A stretch of DNA of 40,463 bases from Methylobacterium nodulans ORS 2060 (GCF_000022085.1 NC_011893.1:1-40463); one strand, 5' to 3'; counted from the first letter of the stretch, positions 15,986 to 23,981 are shown. Numbers and translations: made by a program. The notes: generated by a model not told the origin, from the letters alone.

Positions 15986-16213
15986 ATGGAAGACGACCTC
16001 GAACGCATCAGGAGACAGTTCACGGTGCCGGTCCCGCTGGCCGGCAGGGTGTTGGCGAACCTGTCGCCCTCTGCGGCCTACGACGCAGCTCGAACCGGCC
16101 GCCTCGCCGGCATCGAGGTCATTCGGATCGGTCGGAAGATGGCGGTTCCGTGCGCACCGATCCGCCGGAAGCTCGGCCTCAACGACAACGGCGCCAGCGG
16201 GGAGGCGGCTTGA
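15986..16213 (+). CDS. Excisionase/AlpA-like small DNA-binding protein
   Basis: A 75-residue product starting MEDDLERIRRQFTVPVPLAG; the ATG is preferred over a GTG two codons earlier because GAGGTG precedes it. The part LSPSAAYDAARTGRLAGIEVIRIGRKMAVPCAPIRRKLGL follows the plan of MerR/AlpA-type winged helices that choose between excision and early transcription: a helix-turn-helix, then the strand IRIGRKMAVP. First gene of the plus-strand module. Confidence 0.65.
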   Translation: MEDDLERIRRQFTVPVPLAGRVLANLSPSAAYDAARTGRLAGIEVIRIGRKMAVPCAPIRRKLGLNDNGASGEAA

Positions 16214-16215
16214 TC

Positions 16216-16416
16216 ATGAAGAAACCCGCGCATCGCGGGGCGACGGCGGGTCTCTCGATTGCTCTCCGGCAAGATAGCATCGAGACATATGCGCCGCATG
16301 AAGCCCCTCGGCAAGCAAAATACCTTTCCGTTCGCTACGGCCTCTCGCCGCTCCATGCGGCGCTGATCGCTGAGCTGGCCTATCCGGCTGTCGATACGTG
16401 GCGGGGGGGCGCATGA
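16216..16416 (+). CDS. Small hypothetical protein of the primase module
   Basis: A 66-residue product starting two bases after the previous stop. GGAGG at 16201 serves as the ribosome site. The C-terminal half (KYLSVRYGLSPLHAALIAELAYP) resembles small rhizobial phage-associated proteins with a short helix-turn-helix-like motif. Its stop overlaps the next start (ATGA). Confidence 0.6.
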   Translation: MKKPAHRGATAGLSIALRQDSIETYAPHEAPRQAKYLSVRYGLSPLHAALIAELAYPAVDTWRGGA

Positions 16417-16667
16417 GCGCCCCCAACCCCAACATCGACCATATCGCGCACGGCACGCCTGAGATGCTGTTCGCGTGCATCGCGGAGGCGTTCGACCTCA
16501 CGGTCTTCAAGGCGAGCCTCGCCGCCGACTGTGCCTCTATCAACGACCGCGCTGGGCTGAACCACCACGCCCACCAAGCCGCGATCGTCTTCGAGCACGC
16601 CCTCGATCTGCTCACGATGCTGAACGAGGCCAGGAAGGCCGCAGAGGCCGCGGAGGAGTTCGCATGA
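16413..16667 (+). CDS. Small helical protein of the primase module
   Basis: An 84-residue product starting MSAPNPNIDHIAHGTPE. Start and stop codons overlap neighbours on both sides, so translation is coupled. Mostly helical, ending in an Ala/Glu-rich helix (LLTMLNEARKAAEAAEEFA). No known family. Only its place in the operon hints at a phage or plasmid replication accessory role. Confidence 0.6.
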   Translation: MSAPNPNIDHIAHGTPEMLFACIAEAFDLTVFKASLAADCASINDRAGLNHHAHQAAIVFEHALDLLTMLNEARKAAEAAEEFA

Positions 16668-18112
16668 TGCACGACTTCTCCGAGCGCCTGCGCGCCGCCA
16701 GGAAGGCTGCTGAGGCCAGTTACGACTTCGGCTGTGACGAGCCCGAGATGAAGGCGCCAGAGGCGCCTTCATCCGCGCCGCCGCCCCGCAACGACATCGT
16801 CACGGAGGACAGCGCCGCGTGCGAGTTCGCCGAGATCCACGGCGAGCGCCTGCGGTACTGCCACGACACGGGATCCTGGTATGAATGGACCGGCGTCGCG
16901 TGGCGCCAGAACCGCGTCGGCATGGCCTTCCAGTGGGCGCGCGAGTTGGTCCGGCAGCTCATTGCCAACGAGAGCCCAAAGGCCCGCTATCTCGCCTCCA
17001 AGACCAGCTTCGCTGCTGGCGTGGAGAAGTTCTGCCGGCACGATCGCACCTTCGCGGTCACCGCCGAGACCTGGGATGCGGATCGGTGGCTGCTCGGCAC
17101 GCCCGGCGGCACCGTGGACCTGCGTACCGGGCGCTTGCGCGAGGCGGACCAGGGCGAGCGGATCACCAAGCTCACGGCCGTGGCGCCGGCCCGCCTGCCA
17201 GACTGCCCGCTGTGGCTGGCCTTCCTGACGCAGGCGACGGGCGGCGACGAGGGCCTGACCCGTTTCCTGCGGCAGTGGTGCGGCTACGCCCTCACCGGCA
17301 CCGTGAGCGAGCACGCCCTCGTGTTCGTCTACGGCCCCGGCGGAAACGGCAAGAGCGTGTTCCTGAACGTGCTCACCGGCATCCTGGCCGAGTACGCCAA
17401 GACGGCCGCGATGGATACGTTCACGGCGTCCAAGGGCGACCGGCACCCGACCGACATGGCGATGCTGCGGGGCGCCCGGCTCGTCACTGCTTCCGAGACG
17501 GAGGAAGGCCGCCCCTGGGCCGAGGCAAAGATTAAGCAGCTCACGGGCGGCGACCCGGTGACCGCCCGCTTCATGCGGCAGGACTTCTTCACCTTCACTC
17601 CAACCTTCAAGCTGACCATCGTCGGCAACCACCAGCCGCTGCTGCGCAATGTCGATGACGCGGCCCGGCGCCGGTTCAACATCGTCCCCTTCACCCGCAA
17701 GCCCGAGCGGCCCGACCCGCATCTCGAGGCGAAGCTCAGGGCCGAATGGCCCGCGATCCTGCGCTGGATGATCGAGGGCTGCCTGGACTGGCAGCAGAAC
17801 GGCCTCGTGCGGCCGGCGAGCGTGACGGAGGCGACGGAAGCCTACTTCGCCGAGCAGGATCTGCTCGGCCAGTGGATCGCTGATGAGTGCGTGGTTCGCC
17901 AGGGCGATCCGCACTGCTGGGACCGCATCGCGGACCTCTACGCGTCGTGGTGCGAGTACGCGCGGGCGGCCGGCGACGAGCCTGGGACGGTGAAAGCCTT
18001 CGGGCCGGCCATGCGGCGCAAGGGCTTTCAGGACAAGCGCACCAATCAGGCGAAGGGCTTCGCGGGCATCCGCGTGAAGGTCACGCCCAGCTACGGCCAC
18101 GGTGACCAATGA
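16664..18112 (+). CDS. P4-family phage/plasmid primase-helicase (D5-like)
   Basis: A 482-residue protein starting at ATG 16664, which overlaps the previous stop; MM at the start gives two options. The D5-type N-terminal region covers about 45-210 (RLRYCHDTGSWYEWTGVAWR, LLGTPGGTVDLRTG, FLRQWCGYALTG). A superfamily 3 helicase follows, with Walker A GPGGNGKS (224-231), Walker B-like and sensor parts (ARLVTASETEEGRPWAEAKIKQLTGGD, KLTIVGNHQP) and a C-terminal winged-helix part. The N-terminal catalytic primase domain of full-length P4 alpha protein is absent, so it is mainly a replicative helicase. It is the core gene of the module. Confidence 0.92.
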   Translation: MMHDFSERLRAARKAAEASYDFGCDEPEMKAPEAPSSAPPPRNDIVTEDSAACEFAEIHGERLRYCHDTGSWYEWTGVAWRQNRVGMAFQWARELVRQLIANESPKARYLASKTSFAAGVEKFCRHDRTFAVTAETWDADRWLLGTPGGTVDLRTGRLREADQGERITKLTAVAPARLPDCPLWLAFLTQATGGDEGLTRFLRQWCGYALTGTVSEHALVFVYGPGGNGKSVFLNVLTGILAEYAKTAAMDTFTASKGDRHPTDMAMLRGARLVTASETEEGRPWAEAKIKQLTGGDPVTARFMRQDFFTFTPTFKLTIVGNHQPLLRNVDDAARRRFNIVPFTRKPERPDPHLEAKLRAEWPAILRWMIEGCLDWQQNGLVRPASVTEATEAYFAEQDLLGQWIADECVVRQGDPHCWDRIADLYASWCEYARAAGDEPGTVKAFGPAMRRKGFQDKRTNQAKGFAGIRVKVTPSYGHGDQ

Positions 18113-18468
18113 CCAAGAGTGACGGTCACTTCGCCATTACGCCTCATACGCGTGCGCACGTGCGTGAGCGATCACCGAGAGTGACCGACACTCTTGGTCA
18201 CTTGGTCACGGTCGCGCTGGCCGACCGGTTTGGGCCATGGGCGAACGGCATCAGCGAGCCCGAACGCACCGCCCGCCTGCGCTGCCTGAGAGCACTCACG
18301 CACCTGATCTGCGGGCCGCGCGGCTGGACCCTCTGCGACACGCTGGAGCGGGCGGAGACCGATCCTGACGCCTTGGTCCGGTCAGTGGACGAGCTCGGCC
18401 GGCTGCCGGCCCTGGACCGCCGCAAGATCCTGTCGAGCTTCGCGCACCTGCACCGGCGGCGGAGATGA
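18109..18468 (+). CDS. Hypothetical protein after the primase
   Basis: A 119-residue product whose ATG overlaps the primase stop (ATGA). The N terminus is rich in His, Arg and Thr. The C-terminal half, RTARLRCLRALTHLICGPRGWTLCDTLERAETDP, is helical and ends in a basic tail HLHRRRR. No family recognised. Coupling to the primase suggests a replication accessory role (inference). Confidence 0.6.
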   Translation: MTKSDGHFAITPHTRAHVRERSPRVTDTLGHLVTVALADRFGPWANGISEPERTARLRCLRALTHLICGPRGWTLCDTLERAETDPDALVRSVDELGRLPALDRRKILSSFAHLHRRRR

Positions 18469-18541
18469 ACCGAGCGGGTCGCGTGCGTGGTCGACATCCC
18501 GCCCGACCCGACCCCGCCCCCAGCCCGAAAAGGAGATCGAG

Positions 18542-19015
18542 ATGACCCAGCACCTCGCCGCTGCCGACCCCCTGGGGGGCTGGTCAAAGTCCACGGCCTT
18601 CGAGCCAAGGACCGGTGCCACCCCTCAACGCAATCGAACCTTGCCCCCGTTCAATCGAGATTTGCCCATGACGACCAAGCACCGTCCTGCCCCGCCAGAG
18701 CACCTGGCCGAGCCCACCAAGGCGTGGTGGCGGGCCGTACAGGACGCCTACGAGCTCGAGGCGCATCACCTCCGGCTCTTGCAGCTCGCCGCGGAGGCTT
18801 GGGACCAGTGCCAGGCGGCCCGCGAGGCCCTCGCCGAGCATGGGATGACCTTCGAGGACCGCTTTGGCGCCCCGCGCGCCCGGCCCGAGGTGGCGATCGA
18901 GCGCGACAGCCGGCTGGCCTTCGCCCGGCTGATCCGAGAGCTCGACCTCGACGTTGATCCGCCCGGCGAGGGCCGGTCCCGCCCGCCGGCCCTGCGCAGC
19001 AATCGGAGGCTCTGA
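18542..19015 (+). CDS. P27-family phage terminase small subunit
   Basis: A 157-residue product. This start follows AAGGAGA by seven bases; ATG 18668 is an alternative giving 115 residues closer to the family core. The diagnostic region is HLAEPTKAWWRAVQDAYELE, HHLRLLQLAAEAWDQCQAAR, GAPRARPEVAIERDSRLAFA and LIRELDLDVDPP, a strong match to P27 small terminases, which recognise phage DNA for packaging. No large terminase follows, unlike in a complete prophage. Phage satellites often keep a small terminase alone to redirect helper packaging. Confidence 0.9.
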   Translation: MTQHLAAADPLGGWSKSTAFEPRTGATPQRNRTLPPFNRDLPMTTKHRPAPPEHLAEPTKAWWRAVQDAYELEAHHLRLLQLAAEAWDQCQAAREALAEHGMTFEDRFGAPRARPEVAIERDSRLAFARLIRELDLDVDPPGEGRSRPPALRSNRRL

Positions 19016-19017
19016 CC

Positions 19018-19302
19018 GTGCCCGCGAAGGTCCGCCGTGCGAAGCGCCGCTCCGGCCCCAGCCTCGACGCCTACGCGATGGTGTTCGAGACCGGCCACGA
19101 TTTCTTCGGGGACCTCGGGTTCGGGCAAGGCTCCGTGTCCGACGAGCACGCCCGCGCGGCGGCGCGGGAGGCATGGCCGGAGTTGGGCGCAGCATTCCTG
19201 CAGGAGCGCGCCGATCGCCTCGCCCGGCCGGACGCGGTCCGGAAGTCGGACCAGCCGTGGGCGCTCGAAACCTTCGGGCCGCCGCCCGGATGGAGGCGCT
19301 GA
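19018..19302 (+). CDS. Phage-module hypothetical protein
   Basis: A 94-residue product starting at GTG two bases after the terminase stop. The N terminus is basic (MPAKVRRAKRRSG). The body has DAYAMVFETGHDFFGDLGFG and a helix DEHARAAAREAWPELGAAFLQERADRLA, with a Pro-rich end. Not recognised. Its stop overlaps the next start (TGATG). Confidence 0.6.
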   Translation: MPAKVRRAKRRSGPSLDAYAMVFETGHDFFGDLGFGQGSVSDEHARAAAREAWPELGAAFLQERADRLARPDAVRKSDQPWALETFGPPPGWRR

Positions 19303-19589
19303 TGCCAGCGAAGCGCAGAACAGCGAAGAGCCGGATGCATCGGATCACGAGCGAGGCCGTCGAGGCGTTCGAGGCTGGGGATTACCACCGCCTTCATGCG
19401 GCCCTCGGCCTGCGGCCCTGGGAGGCGTCGCCGCTGCCCTGGGAGGTGCACGGCCTTGGCGTCAGCGATGGCCCGCGGCCGCCCTGGACGAACGCGTTCA
19501 CGGAGAGTTGGGAGCAGGCGCAGGAGCTGCAGCGCGCGCTCCTCGAGGCCGGGGCGAAGATGCCGACGAAGGATCGACCATGCCGTTGA
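19302..19589 (+). CDS. Phage-module hypothetical protein
   Basis: A 95-residue product starting MPAKRRTAKSRMHR, with GGAGG eight bases ahead inside the previous gene. An acidic-aromatic centre (ALGLRPWEASPLPWEVHGLG) and SWEQAQELQRALLEAG resemble small proteins near terminases in rhizobial prophages. It shares an MPAK[VR]R start with the preceding protein. It overlaps the next gene by ten bases. Confidence 0.55.
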   Translation: MPAKRRTAKSRMHRITSEAVEAFEAGDYHRLHAALGLRPWEASPLPWEVHGLGVSDGPRPPWTNAFTESWEQAQELQRALLEAGAKMPTKDRPCR

Positions 19590-19969
19590 AGCGTCGCCGC
19601 CCGAAGCGGATCGAGGATCACCCGCCGCTGCCGCACGAGCCGCGTCCGGTCGAACGCGAGCGGTGGGAGCGGCATCGCGACGAGATGCTGGCGAGCGAGC
19701 GCCCCGGCCGGCGCCCGGAGGAGTGGTGGGCGTATGAGGCCCCGATCCCATGGCCCGGCTACGACAACGAGACCGTAGCCCTCTACCGCGCGAACCTCCT
19801 GCGCAAGGACGAGCTCGCCGAGCTGATGGCCGGGTGGAAGGAGCAGGCCGAGAAGGCCAAGACGATCGGCTTCTACACCATCGGGCCGGGCCGGATCCTC
19901 ACGGGCAAGGAAGCCGAGGAGGCATGGCGCCGCTGGGCCTGCATCCCTGACGAGCTATTCCGTGACTGA
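19580..19969 (+). CDS. Phage-module protein with WWAYEAP motif
   Basis: A 129-residue product starting MPLKRRRPKRIEDHPPLP. ERERWERHRDEMLASERPG, RRPEEWWAYEAPIPWPGYD and NLLRKDELAELMAGWKEQAE are typical of a conserved protein encoded near terminase genes in alphaproteobacterial prophages, recognised by pattern only. The role is unknown. It is the last gene of the coupled module; no terminase large subunit, portal or capsid gene follows. Confidence 0.65.
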   Translation: MPLKRRRPKRIEDHPPLPHEPRPVERERWERHRDEMLASERPGRRPEEWWAYEAPIPWPGYDNETVALYRANLLRKDELAELMAGWKEQAEKAKTIGFYTIGPGRILTGKEAEEAWRRWACIPDELFRD

Positions 19970-20081
19970 GCGCAAGACCGCCGCTGCTGCGCGGCTACGG
20001 ACTACAGGCGCACGGTGCCATGCCGTCGCCATCCTGCTGCAGCAAGCTCGGCAGTCAGTAGGCAGGTCTTAGGGAGGTCCC

Positions 20082-20285
20082 ATGGGCTACATCATTGCCG
20101 GGTCGAACCTCTCCAATGCGGAGAGGCCTGTCGTGTCCAACACGGTCGAGGCGGTGGTTGACGCTCTGCGCCTGCTCGCAGAACTCCAGAGCGACGGGTA
20201 CCAAGTGCGGATTGCGACATCGGACGGCGACAAGGTCACGACAGAGGACCTGAAAGCCCGCGCCGCGGCGGGCGAGAGACTCTAG
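20082..20285 (+). CDS. Small hypothetical protein
   Basis: A 67-residue product with a strong ribosome site GGGAGG four to five bases before ATG. The pattern MGYIIAGSNLSNAERPVVSN, then AVVDALRLLAELQSDGYQVRIATSDG, then EDLKARAAAGERL suggests an alpha/beta fold. Similar small stand-alone proteins are common in this genus. It converges on the MucR-like gene. Confidence 0.65.
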   Translation: MGYIIAGSNLSNAERPVVSNTVEAVVDALRLLAELQSDGYQVRIATSDGDKVTTEDLKARAAAGERL

Positions 20286-20318
20286 CGGCGGCCGGGTCTG
20301 GACCGGCCGCCGGCAGGA

Positions 20319-20762
20319 TCAAGCGCCGGTCTTCCGGCCCATGACCTTCCGGCCCAGCCCGTGCTTCTTCGCCAGTTCGGAGCGCTGGGCGGCGTAGTTC
20401 GGCGCCGTCATCGGGTAGTTCGTCGGCAGACCCCACTTGGCCCGGTACTGCTCCGGTGTGAGACCAAGCCGGCCAAGGTGCCGCGCGAGGGTCTTGTAGG
20501 GCTGGCCGTCCTCCAGGCTGATGATGGCGTCCGGCGTGATCGTCTTCCGGATCGGTACGGGCGGGACCAGCGGCTCGGGCTTGGGCTCGGCCGGTTTGGT
20601 GAGGCCCGTCAGCGAGGCATGCACGGCGGTAAGGAGGGGCGGCAGGTCCGTCACCGGCACCGGGTTGTGCGCGAGGAAGGCCGAGACGATGTCGGCCGTT
20701 GTCGCGATGAGGTACAATGATTCGACGTCATTCGCGGCGGTGATGGTGATGTCATTGGGCAT
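20319..20762 (-). CDS. MucR/Ros-family transcription regulator without zinc ligands
   Basis: A 147-residue product with ribosome site AGGGAGGG. Residues about 85-140 carry the MucR signature: SLEDGQPYKTLARHLGRLGL, TPEQYRAKWGLPTNYPM, APNYAAQRSELAKKHGLGRK. In Ros the zinc finger uses Cys-x2-Cys and two His. Here the cysteines are Ser and Asp, and the second His is lost (GRLG), so metal binding is improbable. Zinc-free MucR relatives are known in rhizobia. MucR proteins bind AT-rich DNA and silence transferred genes, fitting this island-like context. Confidence 0.88.
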   Translation of the reverse strand: MPNDITITAANDVESLYLIATTADIVSAFLAHNPVPVTDLPPLLTAVHASLTGLTKPAEPKPEPLVPPVPIRKTITPDAIISLEDGQPYKTLARHLGRLGLTPEQYRAKWGLPTNYPMTAPNYAAQRSELAKKHGLGRKVMGRKTGA

Positions 20763-21090
20763 GCCACCCTCCCTATGCGGCGATGCAAGCCTTGCATCCT
20801 CGCGAGTGCAACGATGCTAGAGCGGGATGGCGCCTCAGGCCCTGCCCTGCACCAGCCGCGACGCTGCCAGTGCAGAATACACCGGATCGTGACATCTTGC
20901 GGGCAGAGGTGCTGAACTTGCCCTGCCCCTGGTAGGATACCCCAATCAGGGGGCTGTCCTCCACCCAGAACGTGAGTGGTTAACTATAACCCTCGCGCAC
21001 ACGCGAGAACGACTTCGCGGGCGCGCGGGGGATGCTCGGCCGGGAGTGCTTCAAGGCGAGAGCAGCGGCGGTCATGCGCAGCTGCTAGGG
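20763..21090. other. Intergenic stretch upstream of the MucR-like gene
   Basis: About 330 bases containing the presumed promoter of the minus-strand MucR-like gene and no convincing gene. Short open frames at 20773-20964 and 20976-21284 have no ribosome site or family pattern. Confidence 0.35.
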
Positions 21091-21180
21091 TCGAGAGCTG
21101 GGGCGAGGCTTTTGCTCACGGGGAGCGGCAGGGATGCCGACACCGAGAGGCGCCCGGAACCATCGCGGGCAGCCGCGCGA
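21091..21180 (+). pseudogene. Decayed start of a second copy of the 68-residue gene
   Basis: GAGCTGGGGCGAGGCTTTTG and CTCACGGGGAGCGGCAGGGATGCCGACACCGAG, read in pieces, match 2089-2135, the leader and first codons of the gene at 2123 (A-D-T-E). The frame is then lost. The same R2 hairpin follows about 25 bases later, so gene and terminator appear to have been copied together. Confidence 0.6.
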
Positions 21181-21203
21181 TTGAGATATGCAAGCGTTCC
21201 TTC

Positions 21204-21273
21204 AACGCCGGCCGGGTTCCCCACCCGAGCCGGCGTTCCTTTGCCCGGTCTCTCCCTGGTCCAGGCCGACATC
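21204..21273 (+). repeat. Dispersed hairpin repeat R2, copy 2
   Basis: The stem ACGCCGGC (21205-21212)/GCCGGCGT, then TTGCCCGG and a final GGCCGACA, align with 2431-2500. Same strand and same position relative to the 68-residue gene as copy 1. Confidence 0.65.
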
Positions 21274-21359
21274 GTCGCCGGTAAGCACCGGACCAGAGCG
21301 GTGAAGGCGCCCACTCACCGCTTACCGCTCCTCCGGGGTATACCTAGAGCAATGCCCGA

Positions 21360-21455
21360 TCAGGTCGGATCATAGGCATCGTAGCCAAGCGCGGCGAAGT
21401 AGTTGCGGCATTCGGCTGGCCGGAAATCCGCGAACGCGCTCCGGATCACCTCCCT
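21360..21455 (-). pseudogene. C-terminal remnant of an IS630 transposase
   Basis: The minus strand ends with REVIRSAFADFRPAECRNYF and AALGYDA before the stop. IS630 transposases commonly end with FxPxECxNYFxxAGYxxT, so this is the last 30 or so codons of one. The catalytic part is absent. It differs from the end of the IS630 copy at 24357-26805, so it is a separate, older insertion. Confidence 0.6.
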
Positions 21456-21517
21456 TTGATCGTCGCGGGATGCCCAAAGCAGATGATTTGCGACACCCCC
21501 TGCTGTGAGAAGGCAAT

Positions 21518-22225
21518 TTGATAAACCAACGCTATTGGCTTGACGATAATCCATCCACCGGATGGAATATCCGGCGGCGGCAAAGGGCTTTCGACACCGA
21601 ATTCGCCGCGCCTATGACGAACCATGAGCTGTGGGAACTGTGGGATCGAGGCGTCAGGTCGGGCACAATGACCAAACTTAGCCCCTACCGGCAGGCGTAT
21701 GGCTCCGGCGAATGCGGCCTCTGCGCGATCATCGCCGCCGTTGATACGGTGTGCCACAACATCGACGAAGAGGCCGCGGGCCAGTTCCTGTCCGCTCTGG
21801 CCCAGGCGCTCCCGGCTGAGACGGCGGCCGACTTGGCGCGCATTCTCTACGAGGAAGGGACGGAGCGGCCCGAGATGGAGCGCATGCTTGCGGCAGCTCA
21901 GGCGTGGACGCAGGCGCGCGGCTGGCGTGCTTGGAAGTGGGAAGGTGCGCATCCGCAACCCGGCGAGACGGCCGCGCACTTCTGGGATTGTGTGAGCACC
22001 GTTTCACAGCGGCCCCACACCGCTGTGATCATCGGCTTGGGTGAGGACACAGAACCTGATACGCGCTACAGCGGCCATTGGACCTGCCCCGAACGCATCA
22101 CCAAGCGTGAGGTCTATTTACGGGACAGCGATGTGTATCGGCGCATTCCGCGCGCCGACACGGGCATTCGGCCGGAGCCCCGATGGGCCATCGAGGACTG
22201 CTATATTCTCAGCCGCGCAACCTGA
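21518..22225 (+). CDS. Possible papain-like cysteine peptidase
   Basis: A 235-residue frame starting TTG after AGAAGG; ATG 21614 or 21668 are alternatives closer to the conserved core. The core YRQAYGSGECGLCAIIAAVD resembles the catalytic Gln...Cys-Gly helix of papain-like or C39-like proteases (Gln upstream, Cys of GECG). A His (SGHWTC) and later Asp (YLRDSDVYRR) could complete a triad. No signal peptide or membrane helix. The family assignment is by motif only; the protein could also be an inactive relative or a phage or effector protein. It stands alone beside an IS630 remnant. Confidence 0.55.
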   Translation: MINQRYWLDDNPSTGWNIRRRQRAFDTEFAAPMTNHELWELWDRGVRSGTMTKLSPYRQAYGSGECGLCAIIAAVDTVCHNIDEEAAGQFLSALAQALPAETAADLARILYEEGTERPEMERMLAAAQAWTQARGWRAWKWEGAHPQPGETAAHFWDCVSTVSQRPHTAVIIGLGEDTEPDTRYSGHWTCPERITKREVYLRDSDVYRRIPRADTGIRPEPRWAIEDCYILSRAT

Positions 22226-22364
22226 CTGCGATAGCCGCCACTATCGCAGATAAAGGCACACCGGCCGAGGTGAGGACACTGCCCGCGGCCGGCGTCGAGG
22301 GAATCCGTTCTGCGTCGCAGAGCAATCGCGCGGCGGCCCGCAATGGTTCCGGGGGCTCAGCCCC

Positions 22365-22453
22365 CGCTTCACCAGCTTGAAGCGCTCCCGGCCGGCCTTG
22401 GCGTTCATAGTCTTGCAAGTGGCGTGAGCCTGCCTCTCCGAGACAAAGGCCAT
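22365..22453 (-). pseudogene. Tail fragment related to the 68-residue gene
   Basis: The minus strand reads RQAHATCKTMNAKA, then GRERFKLVKRG, parallel to EARVICEEWN...GRERFKVVKR at the end of the gene at 2123. DNA identity is high over GGGAGCGSTTCAAGSTGGTG. A short G6/C6 hairpin follows. No start region remains. Confidence 0.5.
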
Positions 22454-22477
22454 CCGGACAATCCTCTTGGCGTGTCG

Positions 22478-22999
22478 CTATTGCTTCGGATAGCCGACGT
22501 AGTAAATGCCTAAAATTTCGCTCCGAGCATCCCGGATTGGCTCGTAGCCCGTTGTGTAAGGCTTGCCCAAAATATCTACATCGCCAAAGAAATTTTCGCC
22601 TTTTCTGATAGCCGCAATGGCCTTGCCTTTCGGGTCTAACATTGTGGCAATCGCTCGCGAGCCATCCTCTTTTTTGACATTCGTTGCCACTCGGATGAAT
22701 TCGTCTCTATCTTTCACAAATATGGTCGCAGTACCGCCCTTTTCTTTTTGGACTTCATCAACAAGTGCGAAGTTTCCATTCATTTTTGTGCTTCCAAAGT
22801 AAAGAACGGGCACCTTCTTCCCTGCCAACTCTTCTTCGCCTTTAATGCTTGGTGCGCCGATAGCAGCGGCTTTTGATTTGAGAAGCTGCATTGCAGATTG
22901 AACATCTTCAGCAGGCCCGGCTAACACTCGTGTCGGTGCTGCTCCTGAGAACATGGCAGTCAAACCTACCAGCGCGAAGGCGACGGCAGACTTTTTCAT
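22478..22999 (-). CDS. Periplasmic single-Cache-domain protein
   Basis: A 173-residue protein with signal peptide (KKSAVAFALVGLTAMFSGAA, cut near VLA-GP). The mature part matches stand-alone Cache_3-Cache_2 type domains: VPVLYFGSTKMNGNFALVDE, GGTATIFVKDRDEFIRVATN, GSRAIATMLDPKGKAIAAI, KGENFFGDVDILGKPYTTGY and PIRDARSEILGIYYVGYPK. Such domains bind small ligands in the periplasm, but this one has no membrane helix or output domain. It may partner with a separate sensor or be a binding protein. It is AT-rich relative to neighbours. Confidence 0.88.
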   Translation of the reverse strand: MKKSAVAFALVGLTAMFSGAAPTRVLAGPAEDVQSAMQLLKSKAAAIGAPSIKGEEELAGKKVPVLYFGSTKMNGNFALVDEVQKEKGGTATIFVKDRDEFIRVATNVKKEDGSRAIATMLDPKGKAIAAIRKGENFFGDVDILGKPYTTGYEPIRDARSEILGIYYVGYPKQ

Positions 23000-23190
23000 T
23001 TTTGCCTCCCACTAGCCTCACAGCACCTCGGTGTGCGGACATCGGGCGTGGAGGCCCATCTCAGTCATGCGAAGAAACTCACGCCTGCCGTCGCCTTTTG
23101 TCAATCGGCCCATCCCCCAGAAGCCCTCTTTCAGCATTATGGCGGGCTGGCTGATCCGGCAGGAGCGGAGGTGAAGACCTCGAGGTTGTG

Positions 23191-23283
23191 CGCGGCGGAT
23201 CAACTGCGGTGATCTATGCGGCCCTAACCGGGCGGATCCTGGCCAAAGAGAGGCCGGCTCGGGTGGTAAGGCCCGGCCGGCGC
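23191..23283 (-). repeat. Dispersed hairpin repeat R2, copy 3 (inverted)
   Basis: The reverse complement reads CGCCGGCCGGGCCTTACC then CGAGCCGGCCTCTCTTTGG and GATCCGCC, aligning with 2433-2525 throughout. The stem is less perfect than in copies 1 and 2. It lies upstream of the Cache-domain gene, and no relative of the 68-residue gene is visible right next to it. The remaining 23000-23190 stretch shows no gene. Confidence 0.65.
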
Positions 23284-23383
23284 TCAATAGTCCGTTGCGT
23301 GTCATAGGTTGTGATCCGTGGCGACTAGTCAGGCTTTCTGCTGCCCTGTCCCTAACTGTTCATCAGCTGCCGACTGACTGGAG

Positions 23384-23680
23384 ATGAATATAGGCAACAC
23401 TGAATGCAGTGACGCCCATGATGATGGCACAAGTGAACCAATAAGCTTTGTTACTGCTGCCTCAAGCCACGGTCCATCTGAGTGGACGACAGCCGGCGCG
23501 GTCTGCATGACACGGGGCACGTGGCGCTATTGCGAGGACGGCGTGTTGCGCGACACGCTGGGGATCTGCGCCCGGATCAACGCGCGGACGGACTGGTGCG
23601 CGGGATCCGCCGGCCCGCTGCCGGCCCACAAGGTGGTCGGGCGGGACGTGCCGTGGCCCGACGGGTGGACGGCGATCTGA
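23384..23680 (+). CDS. Hypothetical protein with cysteine pairs
   Basis: A 98-residue frame starting MNIGNTECSDAHDD. The most protein-like part is MTRGTWRYCEDGVLRDTLGI...RINARTDWCAG, with W and C residues spaced as in small beta-sheet domains. A weak ribosome site (GGAG) lies directly before the ATG. An internal ATG (near residue 42) is an alternative start. No family recognised. Confidence 0.45.
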   Translation: MNIGNTECSDAHDDGTSEPISFVTAASSHGPSEWTTAGAVCMTRGTWRYCEDGVLRDTLGICARINARTDWCAGSAGPLPAHKVVGRDVPWPDGWTAI

Positions 23681-23981
23681 AAGGCCGTTTCCCGGCGCCT
23701 GGACAGGGGCTAGACGGCCGTCAAGCTTCGGCCCTAGAGCCCGCCGAATAGTGCCTCAGAAGGGGGTCAGCGGAGCCCTCGCGCTCTCCAACGTTCAGCG
23801 CGATGGTGCCGCTGAGAGCCTGTTTCGCGTCTTACGAACAACTTAGTCTTAAAAAGTATTTATTAGTATTAGGAAGGGCTTATTGGACAGACTCTGGGGA
23901 TCTTGTGCTGTTCCGCACATAATACAGGGGGAATTATCCTCATTTTGCTCCTGCCTCGCACAGAGGCAAAAGGAGCAAGGG
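23681..23981. other. AT-rich upstream region of the Gly/His-rich gene
   Basis: Contains the AT-rich run 23831-23880 (TAAAAAGTATTTATTAGTAT), unusual here and a likely promoter or regulator-binding region for the gene at 23982. No gene seen. Confidence 0.4.

Noticed and set aside
16769..18109. 446-codon open frame on the minus strand
   Set aside because: Antisense to the P4-type helicase, which has clear Walker motifs; long antisense frames are expected at this GC content.
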